From contig NZ_WVHO01000009.1 in assembly GCF_009834805.1 (NCBI RefSeq), forward strand, positions 188,501 to 252,500: a stretch of DNA of 64,000 nucleotides, written 5' to 3'. Origin of the DNA: Saccharibacter sp. 17.LH.SD (GTDB lineage: Bacteria > Pseudomonadota > Alphaproteobacteria > Acetobacterales > Acetobacteraceae). The notes below the pieces were generated by a model. The model was not told where the DNA came from and did no database searches. It worked only from the letters and a program-made list of their open reading frames with translations. Shown here piece by piece: positions 9,625 to 18,227 of the stretch. How positions within the stretch are numbered: the first letter of the stretch is position 1; every line of letters starts with the position of its first letter. Position numbers and translations under genes: made by a program.

Positions 9625-10023
9625 ATGAGGTGGATGATGAAAAATATACTAGCAAAAGAAGCATGGCATTTTCTGGAACAGCATCCTGACGCAGTACTCA
9701 TTGATGTAAGAACACCGCAAGAATGGGCTGCCGTTGGTTTCCCTGATGTGAGCACGTTAGGGCGTGAGGCCGTAGCTCTTACATGGAAGCCTGAAGAGGT
9801 AGAGGGCTTTCAGAAAGAGCTAGAAGAGCAGGTGTCTGATAAGAAGGCACCGTTACTTTTCCTCTGTCGTTCTGGCGTACGCTCCCATCACGCAAGCACG
9901 ATTGCTTTGGGAGCGGGGTATGGAAATGTGACGAATATTATTGATGGTTTTGAGGATCGGCATGGCCCGGGGACTGGGTGGCGTGCTTCTGGGCTGCCGT
10001 TTGTAATTCGCTCTCTCGCGTAG
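9625..10023 (+). CDS. Rhodanese-like sulfurtransferase
   Basis: Single-domain rhodanese (up to 132 aa), a persulfide-carrying sulfurtransferase. The catalytic cysteine lies in LCRSGVRSHHAS (about residue 83), and the N-terminal strand LIDVRTPQEWAAVGFPD is characteristic. Starts at 9625, 9634 and 9637 are possible. AGG at 9628-9630 is correctly spaced only for 9637, so the protein may be four residues shorter. It lies next to cysteine synthase but on the other strand; a link to sulfur metabolism is inference. Ends at a hairpin overlapping the next gene's 3' end. Confidence 0.85.
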   Translation: MRWMMKNILAKEAWHFLEQHPDAVLIDVRTPQEWAAVGFPDVSTLGREAVALTWKPEEVEGFQKELEEQVSDKKAPLLFLCRSGVRSHHASTIALGAGYGNVTNIIDGFEDRHGPGTGWRASGLPFVIRSLA

Positions 10024-10031
10024 AAAAAACT

Positions 10032-10060
10032 GGATAACGGTTTGTCAGAAACCGTTATCC
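10032..10060. terminator. Hairpin between convergent rhodanese and DUF2272 genes
   Basis: 12-bp inverted repeat GGATAACGGTTT / AAACCGTTATCC with loop GTCAG. The right arm encodes the last residues of the DUF2272 lipoprotein. On the minus strand it is followed by AGTTTTTTC, so it can terminate that transcript. Confidence 0.7.
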
Positions 10061-10956
10061 GGCTCCTCTGTCGCATCATAATGTGGTGTTAAAATTGCGC
10101 ACCACGGATAACGGCTATCGTAACTTGCGCCTTCTGCTGTACTGACGCGACCATTCGAGTCGGTAGGCACATGAGTCAGGGCAACGCTGTCATCAACATT
10201 GCCGCCAACGATGCTGAGTTCTTGCCCAAAAGGCGGAGCATTCTGCCCGGTAGTGACGACAATTCCGCAATGAGCGGGGAAGCCATAGGACGTCGGCAGC
10301 ATAGAGAAGGTAACAGTGCGGCTACGCCCACGCCCGACACAGAGGATGTCTCCAACTTTCGGGGTGTATGACGCCGGATTCTGGGCTGTTATGCCCCAGT
10401 TTTGCCCACTGGCAGCAGCGTTAATATAGGTAGAGTGGTTAGGCGAGTAGGGGAAGCGGTCATTAGCACCGGCGACACGCATCACATAGGAAATGAAGGC
10501 CGCAGACCAAGCGTAGTTACCATCATGGACGGCATTGAAAAGGCGTCCTTCGCCATCTGTCCGGCCTGTCCAATGGCTTTCATTCTCTCCAGGGTCTTGC
10601 CCAATCCACCAATATTCCCCCACGCGTTGCCAAAGCCCGGGCAGGCGTTCCGGTTTCATGGCTGGGCTGCTTGGGTCAGGGCGGTCATGAGGGTCTTCAT
10701 CAGCAACGGGCATGCCGAAGAGGCGCCACTCGCGCAGAGCTATTGCTGCGACATCTTGGCGGTTGAAAGGCGTGAAATTACGACTGGCGAAATCTGGCAC
10801 GCGGTCATTATAAGCGAGCGTACCTGTCTGGCCATTCGCATATTGTACAGTAGGGGTAGACGCAGGATTCGTGCGTGGGGTGTAAGAACATCCTGCAAGA
10901 AAGAAAAGAATGATCGGTACGACAGCTGTTCGCTCAACAACACGTGAAACAGGCAC
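10045..10956 (-). CDS. DUF2272 family lipoprotein
   Basis: Predicted exported lipoprotein (303 aa). The N-terminal hydrophobic segment ends in a lipobox, FLAGC, about residue 19-23. The DUF2272 region, about residue 105 to 270, shows WWIGQDPGENESHW, AWSAAFISYVMRVAG and GDILCVGRG. These resemble the layout of CHAP/NlpC-P60 amidase-like folds, with Ser/His positions suggestive of cell-wall chemistry. Function is unproven. The stop codon lies inside a terminator hairpin. Confidence 0.75.
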   Translation of the reverse strand: MPVSRVVERTAVVPIILFFLAGCSYTPRTNPASTPTVQYANGQTGTLAYNDRVPDFASRNFTPFNRQDVAAIALREWRLFGMPVADEDPHDRPDPSSPAMKPERLPGLWQRVGEYWWIGQDPGENESHWTGRTDGEGRLFNAVHDGNYAWSAAFISYVMRVAGANDRFPYSPNHSTYINAAASGQNWGITAQNPASYTPKVGDILCVGRGRSRTVTFSMLPTSYGFPAHCGIVVTTGQNAPPFGQELSIVGGNVDDSVALTHVPTDSNGRVSTAEGASYDSRYPWCAILTPHYDATEEPDNGF

Positions 10957-11085
10957 GCTGCTCTCCTCAATTTGCCTATGATGCCTAATAAAAATTTACC
11001 AAGTAGGGTGAAGATTGTTCCTGTCAAACAATAAATCAACCTTCATACGGTTACATAAGAATAGTTTTGTGAATTCTTTTTGAAA

Positions 11086-11118
11086 AGGAGGAAGTAAAAA
11101 TAATTTTTACCTCCTCCT
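11086..11118 (-). terminator. Terminator downstream of the aldo/keto reductase gene
   Basis: Inverted repeat AGGAGG plus GTAAAAAT pairing with ATTTTTAC plus CCTCCT. On the minus strand it ends in TTTTCA, 25 bases past the reductase stop codon. Confidence 0.55.
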
Positions 11119-11142
11119 GTCCGGTCACTGTCGTTTTGCAGT

Positions 11143-12126
11143 TTAGCTGCGTTCTGGCGGAGCCATGAAGGATGGAATAATAGGTTTGGGAACATGACGA
11201 GCCAGGATTGTATCCACGGCCTTTTTGTCTTCTTCCGTCAAGGACCATCCGAACACATCAGAAATACCGCTAATTTGTTCTGGCTTGCGTGCGCCCCACA
11301 AAGCGATGGTCGGGCCTTGGTCCAATACCCAGCGAATTGCGAAGACCATGAGGGACTTACCGCGGCGCTCTGCTACGGCTTTTAGTTCATCAACAGCGGC
11401 GAGATAATGCGAGAAATTCTCTTTTTGGAATTTGGGGTCACTCGCACGCAGATCACTCGCGGGGAAGGTTGTACTTGCGTTCATCTTCCCCGTTAAAAGG
11501 CCACGGCACAGCGGCCCGTAAGCAAGTAGAACAGCATGGTGCTTCTTGGCGTAAGGTAGGATATCTTTTTCGATATGGCGTTCAAAGATATTGTAGGGGG
11601 GTTGTACAGAGGAAAGTGGTGCGACTTCGCGGAAAAGATCCATCTGCTCGGGAGAGAAATTGCTCACCCCAAGAGCACGAATTTTGCCCTCTTTATGTAA
11701 TTTTTGAAGCTCGCGAGCTGATTCCTCAATAGGTGTTTTGCTATCAGGCCAGTGGATCTGCTCTAGATCAATGGTATCGACGCGAAGGCGGCGGAGGGAG
11801 TCTTCCACTTCCTTACGAATACGTGCGGGGGTTGAGTTACGGAAAGGTTTGTCATCTTTCCAGTCTAATCCCAGTTTTGTCGCCACGAACGCACGGTTAG
11901 GCTTTTCAGCTAAAGCACGGCCTACGATCTCTTCAGAGTGACCAAACCCATAAACAGGTGCGGTGTCGATCAGGTCAACGCCTTCATCAAGAGCGCGATG
12001 GATGGTGCGCACGGCATTATCATCATCGGGACCGCCCCACATCCAGCCACCAATAGCCCACGTGCCTAGGGCAACGCGTGACACTGGCTTTGGCAATCCG
12101 GGAATTTGAATGGTGTTTGTGTCCAT
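11143..12126 (-). CDS. Aldo/keto reductase
   Basis: NAD(P)H-dependent oxidoreductase with a TIM barrel (327 aa), reducing aldehydes or ketones in the cytoplasm. The catalytic tetrad is visible: D and Y in DTAPVYGFGHSEE (about residue 51-56), K in ATKLG (about residue 84), and H in EQIHWPD. The C-terminal NADP region includes LWGARKPEQISG. The protein resembles YajO/YhdN-type members. The substrate is unknown. It is monocistronic, divergent from the CobW-type gene, with a 175-base intergenic region. Confidence 0.9.
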   Translation of the reverse strand: MDTNTIQIPGLPKPVSRVALGTWAIGGWMWGGPDDDNAVRTIHRALDEGVDLIDTAPVYGFGHSEEIVGRALAEKPNRAFVATKLGLDWKDDKPFRNSTPARIRKEVEDSLRRLRVDTIDLEQIHWPDSKTPIEESARELQKLHKEGKIRALGVSNFSPEQMDLFREVAPLSSVQPPYNIFERHIEKDILPYAKKHHAVLLAYGPLCRGLLTGKMNASTTFPASDLRASDPKFQKENFSHYLAAVDELKAVAERRGKSLMVFAIRWVLDQGPTIALWGARKPEQISGISDVFGWSLTEEDKKAVDTILARHVPKPIIPSFMAPPERS

Positions 12127-12301
12127 GAGAACTTCTCCATCAATGAGAATGAGAATTCGTGTGTCTCAATATATGTGAACTTGATGAGAGGCTTATGCAA
12201 CCAGGAACGATAGGTTTATGGTCTGCTATGAAGACGCGTTATACTAGCGTCATAAGACGTGGCTAAACCACTCTAACTTTCTGGCTATAGGAGAGATCAC
12301 G

Positions 12302-13276
12302 ATGACAGAGGCACAGGATACGACAATTCCAGTGACCGTTTTGACGGGATTTTTGGGAGCGGGGAAAACAACCCTTCTTAACCATATCCTTACGGCAGAT
12401 CATGGGAAAAAATACGCCGTTGTGGTGAATGAGTTTGGCGAACTCGGAATTGATAATGACCTTGTGGTTGATGCCGATGAAGAAGTGTTCGAAATGAACA
12501 ATGGTTGCATCTGTTGCACGGTTCGCGGGGATTTAATTCGTATTTTAGGGAGCTTGCTTCGTCGCCGGAAACGGTTTGACGGGATTATCGTTGAAACAAC
12601 TGGTCTTGCAGACCCTGCTCCTGTAGCGCAGACTTTTTTTGTTGATGAAAATATTCGCCAAAAGGCGCGTTTGGATGCTGTTGTAACAGTTGTTGATGCT
12701 GTTAATGCGATGAAGACCTTTGAGGAAAGTCACGAGGCGATTCATCAAGTGGCCTTTGCTGATGTCATTATTTTGAACAAGTGTGACTTAGTTGATGACG
12801 CCGCTCGTAAAGAAATTCGTGACAAGGTGCGCGCTATTAACGCTGTGGCGCATATTCATGAAGCCGAGCGTGGGAATGTTGATTTAAGCGATATTCTTGA
12901 TCGGGGTGGGTTTGACCTTCAGCGTGCTTTGACGACGATGCCCGATTTTTTGGAAAACGAACATCATTCGCATGAAGAGGATGTGACGAGTCTTGCCTTC
13001 ACAGTGAAGGAACCGTTGGATGAAGAACGTTTCCAAGCCTGGATTTCCGCAATTTTGCAGGAACAGGGGCCTGATATTTTACGGGCAAAAGGGATTTTGT
13101 ATTTTAAGGATGAGAAAGAACGTTTTGCCTTCCAAGCGGTTCATATGATGGCGAATGGTGATTTCATTGGGCCTTTTAAGGAGGGAGAACCAAAAGAGTC
13201 ACGTTTAGTTTTTATTGGGCGTAATCTGAATCGCCCGCGTTTGCGTCGTGGTTTTGAAGGGTGTGTTGCTTTATGA
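12302..13276 (+). CDS. CobW/COG0523-family GTP-binding metallochaperone
   Basis: G3E-family GTPase (324 aa), probably a zinc or other metal-insertion chaperone. Walker A GFLGAGKTTLL (about residue 16), the metal-binding CxCC motif NNGCICCTVR (about residue 66), ETTGLADPAPV and the base-recognition motif NKCD are all present. A short His-rich stretch, ENEHHSHEED, precedes the C-terminal CobW domain. AGGAGAG stands 6 bases before the ATG. The gene overlaps the following WD40 gene by four bases (ATGA), so the two are translated together. No clear Zur operator was seen upstream. Confidence 0.9.
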   Translation: MTEAQDTTIPVTVLTGFLGAGKTTLLNHILTADHGKKYAVVVNEFGELGIDNDLVVDADEEVFEMNNGCICCTVRGDLIRILGSLLRRRKRFDGIIVETTGLADPAPVAQTFFVDENIRQKARLDAVVTVVDAVNAMKTFEESHEAIHQVAFADVIILNKCDLVDDAARKEIRDKVRAINAVAHIHEAERGNVDLSDILDRGGFDLQRALTTMPDFLENEHHSHEEDVTSLAFTVKEPLDEERFQAWISAILQEQGPDILRAKGILYFKDEKERFAFQAVHMMANGDFIGPFKEGEPKESRLVFIGRNLNRPRLRRGFEGCVAL

Positions 13277-14331
13277 TGAAGGAAGCAATGCGAAAAACGC
13301 TTCTAGAAACGCGTGGTGCGGAGCGTTGTTTTGAGAGCCCGATTGTTGGTGTGACAGCAACGCGGGATGGTACATCTCTGGCTGCTATGACAGCCGATGG
13401 TGAAGCGGTCCTCTTTGTGCGAGATGTGTTGCATCAGCCAGACCAATGGCGTGTTACACAAGTTCATGATGGGGCGTTAAGATTGGTGCAAGACTGTCAC
13501 ACTGATAGTTTTCTTAGTGGCGGAGAAGATGGTCGTGTTGTGAGGTTTTCTGCAGAAGGTTCGATAACGGAGCTGTATAAAGGGCGTGCATGGATTGATT
13601 GTCTTGCGAGCACGACGACGCATTTTGCGTTTTCGTGTAAAAAAGAGGTCATGTTGCGCAATGCAGAAGGGCACGAAAATTTCAAAACGTTAGAGCATCC
13701 ATCGACTGTTAGTGGACTTATGTTCGATGCGAAGGGCCGTCGTTTAGTCGCATCGCATTATAATGGTGTGTCACTATGGTTTGTGAATTCTAAGGAGTCG
13801 ACCGCGCGTTCTTTAGAATGGAAGGGTAGTCATATTGGGGTGTGTATGCATCCAGGTGGTGAAGCCGTTGTAAGCAGCATGCAAGAGAATGAACTGCATG
13901 GATGGCGTTTACCCGATGGCCACAATATGCGGATGAGTGGGTATCCTAAACAAGTTCACTCTATGGCGTTTACGCGCAGTGGGCGTTGGCTTGCGACCAC
14001 TGGTGCGGATGCCGCTGTTCTATGGCCATTTTTTGGAGGAGGACCAATGGGGAAAGCGCCGGCAGAGCTGGCACGCCTTCCCGGGGTGTTTTCAACGGCT
14101 CTCTCCGTGCATCCCAAAGAGGATCTTCTCGCTATTGGGTATGATGATGGAACGGTCTTGCTTGCTGAAATTGAGGGTAAAGAAGCTCGCGTTTTACCAA
14201 TCTGCAACGGCCATCGTAGTGGCGGCGTTCAACGAGGGGAAATTACGTCCCTGGCTTTTACTCCGCAAGGAGGCACATTAATTTTCGGTACCGAAGGTGG
14301 TTATGTTGGGGCTATCAATTTGGCTGCGTAA
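13273..14331 (+). CDS. WD40-repeat protein coupled to the CobW-type GTPase
   Basis: Predicted beta-propeller (about 352 aa) built from imperfect WD40-like blades, for example GLMFDAKGRRLVASHYNGVS, SMAFTRSGRWLATTGADAA and SLAFTPQGGTLIFGTEGG. No signal peptide is seen, so it should be cytoplasmic. The start overlaps the CobW-type stop codon (ATGA), pointing to coupled translation and a shared task. A scaffold or client-binding role in metal delivery is inference from that coupling. Confidence 0.8.
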   Translation: MMKEAMRKTLLETRGAERCFESPIVGVTATRDGTSLAAMTADGEAVLFVRDVLHQPDQWRVTQVHDGALRLVQDCHTDSFLSGGEDGRVVRFSAEGSITELYKGRAWIDCLASTTTHFAFSCKKEVMLRNAEGHENFKTLEHPSTVSGLMFDAKGRRLVASHYNGVSLWFVNSKESTARSLEWKGSHIGVCMHPGGEAVVSSMQENELHGWRLPDGHNMRMSGYPKQVHSMAFTRSGRWLATTGADAAVLWPFFGGGPMGKAPAELARLPGVFSTALSVHPKEDLLAIGYDDGTVLLAEIEGKEARVLPICNGHRSGGVQRGEITSLAFTPQGGTLIFGTEGGYVGAINLAA

Positions 14332-14444
14332 TGATTTTCTATTCAAGCCGTCAAAAATTTTAATGTTCGGCCTTCCAAATGAGAGGGCTGGAGTCTTTTA
14401 ATCTTGTCGGGGGAGTTTTTTGTAGGGTTATTTGCGAATGGGGG

Positions 14445-14473
14445 GCAGCTTATGGATTACTTCCGTAAGCTGC
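14445..14473 (+). terminator. Possible terminator after the CobW-WD40 pair
   Basis: Stem GCAGCTTA / TAAGCTGC with a 13-base loop, followed by TATAATTTTT on the plus strand. It lies 114 bases after the WD40 stop codon and just past the 3' end of the convergent hydrolase gene. Confidence 0.45.
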
Positions 14474-14481
14474 TATAATTT

Positions 14482-15444
14482 TTAGATATCAGTTTTTCTC
14501 TCTTGTAGTTGCTCTTTTAGAAAAAAGGCGATGGTGTCAAATGCTTGAACCGCAGCAGTCAAGATACCGGACAACTCAATAAAACCATGGATCATGCCCG
14601 GAAAATTACGATGAATGATAGGAACATTGGCGGCTTCAAGGCGGTTGGCGTATTCCACGCCTTCGTCATGTAGGGTGTCGAGTGATCCTGTGAGTAACAA
14701 TGCGGGAGCGACACCTTCTAGTGTGTCAACGATGATGGGAGATGTAAGCCATGTATCGGCTTTTTTTTCATCATCAATATATTTATCTAAAAAATACGTT
14801 AGCGCTTCTTTAGTAAGAGGCGGAATGCTACCGTTTCCTGAACGAGATGCGTAGTTTCTAAGCGGTAGTCGTATATCGACTGAAGGGTAAATGAGCACTT
14901 GTGCACGGAGAGGAATTTTTTTATCACGCGCCTCGATTGCTGTTACCGCAGAAAGGCTGCCGCCGGCACTATCTCCGCCTACAGCGAGACGTTGTGAATC
15001 AATTCCGAGAGCAGAGGCATTTTTATAAATCCAATGGAATGCAGATAAGCAGTCGTCCGTGCACGCTGGAGCCTTATGCTCTGGAGCAAGGCGGTATTCA
15101 ACAGAAATAACGACACAATCAGACCGTGATGCAATTTGACGACAAATACGATCATGTGTCTCGATACTTCCAATTACCCAGCCACCGCCGTGAATGTAAA
15201 TTAATGCAGGGGCATTTTCTGTCATTGCTCCTGTAGGCCGATAGAGGCGTAGAGGAATATCGCCTAATGGACCGGGGGCAACGAGATCTTGTGTAGACGC
15301 CATCGGTATAACGGGTCCACCAAAAACAGGCCCTGTTTTAAGTGAGGTGAGACGTAGTTCTTCTACTGTTTGTGATTCAAGAGGTGGGCTGTGTTGTTCT
15401 TTACGGAGTGCTAAAAACTTCTGAACTTCCGGCGAGATAAACAT
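14482..15444 (-). CDS. Alpha/beta hydrolase, hormone-sensitive-lipase (GDXG) family
   Basis: Esterase/lipase-like serine hydrolase (320 aa). The oxyanion motif HGGGWVIG (about residue 84) and the nucleophile elbow GDSAGGSLS (about residue 158) are intact. Candidate catalytic Asp and His lie in SLDTLHDEG and MIHGF. No signal peptide is seen, so it is cytoplasmic. The gene is flanked by AT-rich intergenic DNA, especially the 272 bases upstream. That may indicate recent acquisition, but I cannot test it. Confidence 0.9.
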   Translation of the reverse strand: MFISPEVQKFLALRKEQHSPPLESQTVEELRLTSLKTGPVFGGPVIPMASTQDLVAPGPLGDIPLRLYRPTGAMTENAPALIYIHGGGWVIGSIETHDRICRQIASRSDCVVISVEYRLAPEHKAPACTDDCLSAFHWIYKNASALGIDSQRLAVGGDSAGGSLSAVTAIEARDKKIPLRAQVLIYPSVDIRLPLRNYASRSGNGSIPPLTKEALTYFLDKYIDDEKKADTWLTSPIIVDTLEGVAPALLLTGSLDTLHDEGVEYANRLEAANVPIIHRNFPGMIHGFIELSGILTAAVQAFDTIAFFLKEQLQERKTDI

Positions 15445-15716
15445 TTTGACTTCTCCTTATAATATGGGAGGCTAAAACATATTCATAAAATGAATAGTTA
15501 TTTTTTCTTAATAAAATTAAAAAGCCAGTAATAGCGTTTTATAATTTATTAGGTAAATAGAAGAATTGTAAGCAATAAAAATGGAAATATCGGAAGGTTT
15601 GTATGAAGGGCATGTTAAATGGAATTGATAGAAAAAGGAACATATGCACGCTTCTCTACGAATGATGGCGTGATGCGCCTGAGAATCTACAGAAGCTAAT
15701 TTAACAACGTCGTTAT

Positions 15717-17126
15717 CTAGGACTCTTCGTGGGTTTCAGTATGTTTTTTCTTTGCAGAGTGAGACTTTTCAAGTGCTCTATCCTGTGTCTCCATGAAACG
15801 GTCTGCTAGGCTACCATAAAGTGAGTGAGGACATACCATTCGCGAAACGCCGAAAGCTAAGAATGATGTAGCCATAAGGGCAAGAGTGACCTGCTGATTG
15901 TCACACATTTCCATGACAATGACGGTCGCGGTAAGAGGGGATTGAACCACACCGCAGAAATAAGCCACCATTCCGAGAAGAACGACGGCACCGGGTGCTG
16001 TATGAGGGAGGAATTGGGCCACCCAACCGCCAATGGCCGCACCGATTGACAGAGAAGGTGCAAAAAGCCCGCCGGGGATACCAGAGCAGTAAGAAACAAT
16101 GGTGGCGAGATATTTCAGAATAAAAAATGAAGCAGGGTAATGTTCTTTTCCCAAAATGATGGCGTGTGCCTGCTCATATCCTGTGCCGTAGGTCGCTCCT
16201 CCTGAGATAAGACCAATAATGGCCAATATCAGGCCACATAATGCGGCAAAAGCAATCGGCCGCTCGCGTGTAAAGCGTCCTAAGTGACCTGGGATACCGC
16301 GTGCCGCTCGGCCGAGAATGGCGGAGAATAGCCCTCCGCTTAATCCGCCAAGAACGCCACAGGCAAGAACAGCAATCCACGCTGTGCCGATGGGAACATC
16401 AACGGTTGTATGACCGAAATAGGTGTAATTCCCCACGAGGGCGATAGCCGTAACACCGGAAAGAACAACACCTGTTAAGGCCGTGCCGGAAGCGCGTTGT
16501 TCAAAGGAATGTGATAATTCCTCAATGGCAAAAACAATGCCTGCGAGTGGTGTGTTAAAGGCAGCTGAAACTCCAGCCGCTCCCCCAGCTAAAATCATGC
16601 CACGTCGAGCAGAAACGTTTGCATGTCCCATAAAACGTGAAAAAGCATGCATAATAGCAGCCCCCACCTGTACAGTGGGGCCTTCGCGGCCGATGGAAGC
16701 ACCACAGAGGAGGCCAAGTGTTGTTAAAATAACCTTACCAAAGGCGGTACGCAGCGCGAGGATACGGTTAACGAGGGAAAAGTTTTCGATGTGCAGTGTT
16801 GCGATGACCTGTGGGATACCGGATCCTTGCGCTCCTGGGAAAAAACGCCGCGTTAGCCATGTTGAAAGGGCGAGGCCTGCTGGCGCGACAAGTAACATAA
16901 TCCAAGGATGCCATAGCATCAGATGATGACATAGCTGGCTTGCTTTATTAGCAGCTGCGGCGAAGCTGATAGCGACGACGCCGACCATAATTGCAGCAGC
17001 CCAGCAGATAAGTGTTCGTCGCCAATGGGTTGTGCGTGTTCGGGCAGTGCGTCGAAGGTGCGTAATACGGTTGCGCCGCCGCATAGCATGGCGTGAGGGC
17101 GGTGGAGAAGAGTCAGAATCGGCCAC
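15717..17126 (-). CDS. ClC-family chloride channel or H+/Cl- antiporter
   Basis: Polytopic inner-membrane protein (469 aa). The three ClC selectivity signatures are visible: GSGIPQ (about residue 97), GREGPTVQ with the gating glutamate (about residue 145), and the GLFAPSLS region (about residue 350). The gating glutamate is present, as in H+/Cl- exchangers that support acid resistance. An Arg-rich N-terminus precedes the first helix. The probable start is GTG with a weak ribosome-binding site. No CBS domains are present, as in the ClcB/EriC-type bacterial forms. Confidence 0.92.
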   Translation of the reverse strand: MADSDSSPPPSRHAMRRRNRITHLRRTARTRTTHWRRTLICWAAAIMVGVVAISFAAAANKASQLCHHLMLWHPWIMLLVAPAGLALSTWLTRRFFPGAQGSGIPQVIATLHIENFSLVNRILALRTAFGKVILTTLGLLCGASIGREGPTVQVGAAIMHAFSRFMGHANVSARRGMILAGGAAGVSAAFNTPLAGIVFAIEELSHSFEQRASGTALTGVVLSGVTAIALVGNYTYFGHTTVDVPIGTAWIAVLACGVLGGLSGGLFSAILGRAARGIPGHLGRFTRERPIAFAALCGLILAIIGLISGGATYGTGYEQAHAIILGKEHYPASFFILKYLATIVSYCSGIPGGLFAPSLSIGAAIGGWVAQFLPHTAPGAVVLLGMVAYFCGVVQSPLTATVIVMEMCDNQQVTLALMATSFLAFGVSRMVCPHSLYGSLADRFMETQDRALEKSHSAKKKHTETHEES

Positions 17127-17267
17127 AGGTCAGCTCTATCCAGGTGAGAGGCAACAACGGTGAAGAACACCTATCCTTGGCACCTGCCAGGAGAGTTCAC
17201 GTAGGGTCAAGTCCCCCATGGCGTTAAACAAAGAGGACGAGACATAAAAGACACGGCTCAGTTTATC

Positions 17268-18218
17268 TCAGCTATGGGCGGTGGAAAGCACAAGAACGCC
17301 GTTTTGCCCTGGTTCGTGGCGTTTCGCCATATTCTCTGGTTCGACATGGATATGAATGGAGGTGGAGCCAATATGACGGCGAATGGCTGATTCAATGTGA
17401 TCACAGATGTCATGAGCTTCTGTGATCTGCATTGTATCAGGGACAACAAGATGAAACTCGACGAAAAAGAGGGCGCCGACTTTACGCATGCGGAGGTCGT
17501 GCGCTTCAAGAGCGCCATGTCCATTCTGAGCGATAAGTGCACGTGTACGGTCGACTAGTTCTGGGGAAGGGGCCTCATCCATTAAGCCAGACATGGATTC
17601 ACGCATCATGCCAAAGCCTGTCCAGAGGACATTGAGGGCAACAAGAGCGGAAAGAAGAGGGTCTAAGCCAGACCAATGGAGGACGGGAATAAGCGCAACC
17701 CCGATGAGAAGAGCGAGGCTTGCCCAGACATCAGATTGAACATGCTCACCAGCCGAGAGAAGAGCTTGTGATTTTTGCTTCTTTCCCGCGGTGATCATGA
17801 TACGCGCCCAGATGAAGTTTATGATGCCCGCAAAAGCGTTAAGAGCTACGCCTCGTAATGGAGCATCAATGGATTTGGGATGGAAAGCGTCTTGTACGGC
17901 GATAAGAAGGATTCCAATAGCGGTTAGAACAACTAGAATGCCTTCAATGACAGCCCAAAAATATTCGGCTTTCCCGTGACCGTAAGGGTGGTTTTCATCT
18001 GCTGGGCGAGCCGCAAAAGAGACAGCCCATAATGTACCGATCGATGCAATAACATTCAGGATTGTTTCTATTGCATCGGAGAGAAGTGCTCCTGATCCCG
18101 AGACAGCATAGGCCGCATATTTGATGGCTAGGACCACGATGCTGACTACAATTGATAGTCGTGCGATGCGCAGACGAAGAGACGAATGATGATGATCAAC
18201 GGGAATAGGCATGGTCAC
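17268..18218 (-). CDS. Cation diffusion facilitator (CDF) metal exporter 1
   Basis: Six-helix CDF transporter (316 aa), exporting divalent metals (Zn, Fe, Mn or Co) by proton exchange. Helix 2 carries LLSDAIETILNV and helix 5 carries EHVQSDVWASL, giving the metal-site H and D. A C-terminal cytoplasmic ferredoxin-like domain follows helix 6, with HIHVEPE near the end. There is no His-rich loop, unlike the upstream neighbour. It lies 9 bases downstream of CDF exporter 2, so the two form an operon. Confidence 0.9.
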   Translation of the reverse strand: MTMPIPVDHHHSSLRLRIARLSIVVSIVVLAIKYAAYAVSGSGALLSDAIETILNVIASIGTLWAVSFAARPADENHPYGHGKAEYFWAVIEGILVVLTAIGILLIAVQDAFHPKSIDAPLRGVALNAFAGIINFIWARIMITAGKKQKSQALLSAGEHVQSDVWASLALLIGVALIPVLHWSGLDPLLSALVALNVLWTGFGMMRESMSGLMDEAPSPELVDRTRALIAQNGHGALEAHDLRMRKVGALFFVEFHLVVPDTMQITEAHDICDHIESAIRRHIGSTSIHIHVEPENMAKRHEPGQNGVLVLSTAHS

Positions 18219-18227
18219 AGGTAATTG

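Noticed and set aside
15445-15716. AT-rich 272-base gap between hydrolase and ClC genes, checked for small RNA or tRNA
   Set aside because: No cloverleaf, no ORF with a ribosome-binding site and no strong hairpin were seen. It probably holds only the hydrolase promoter.
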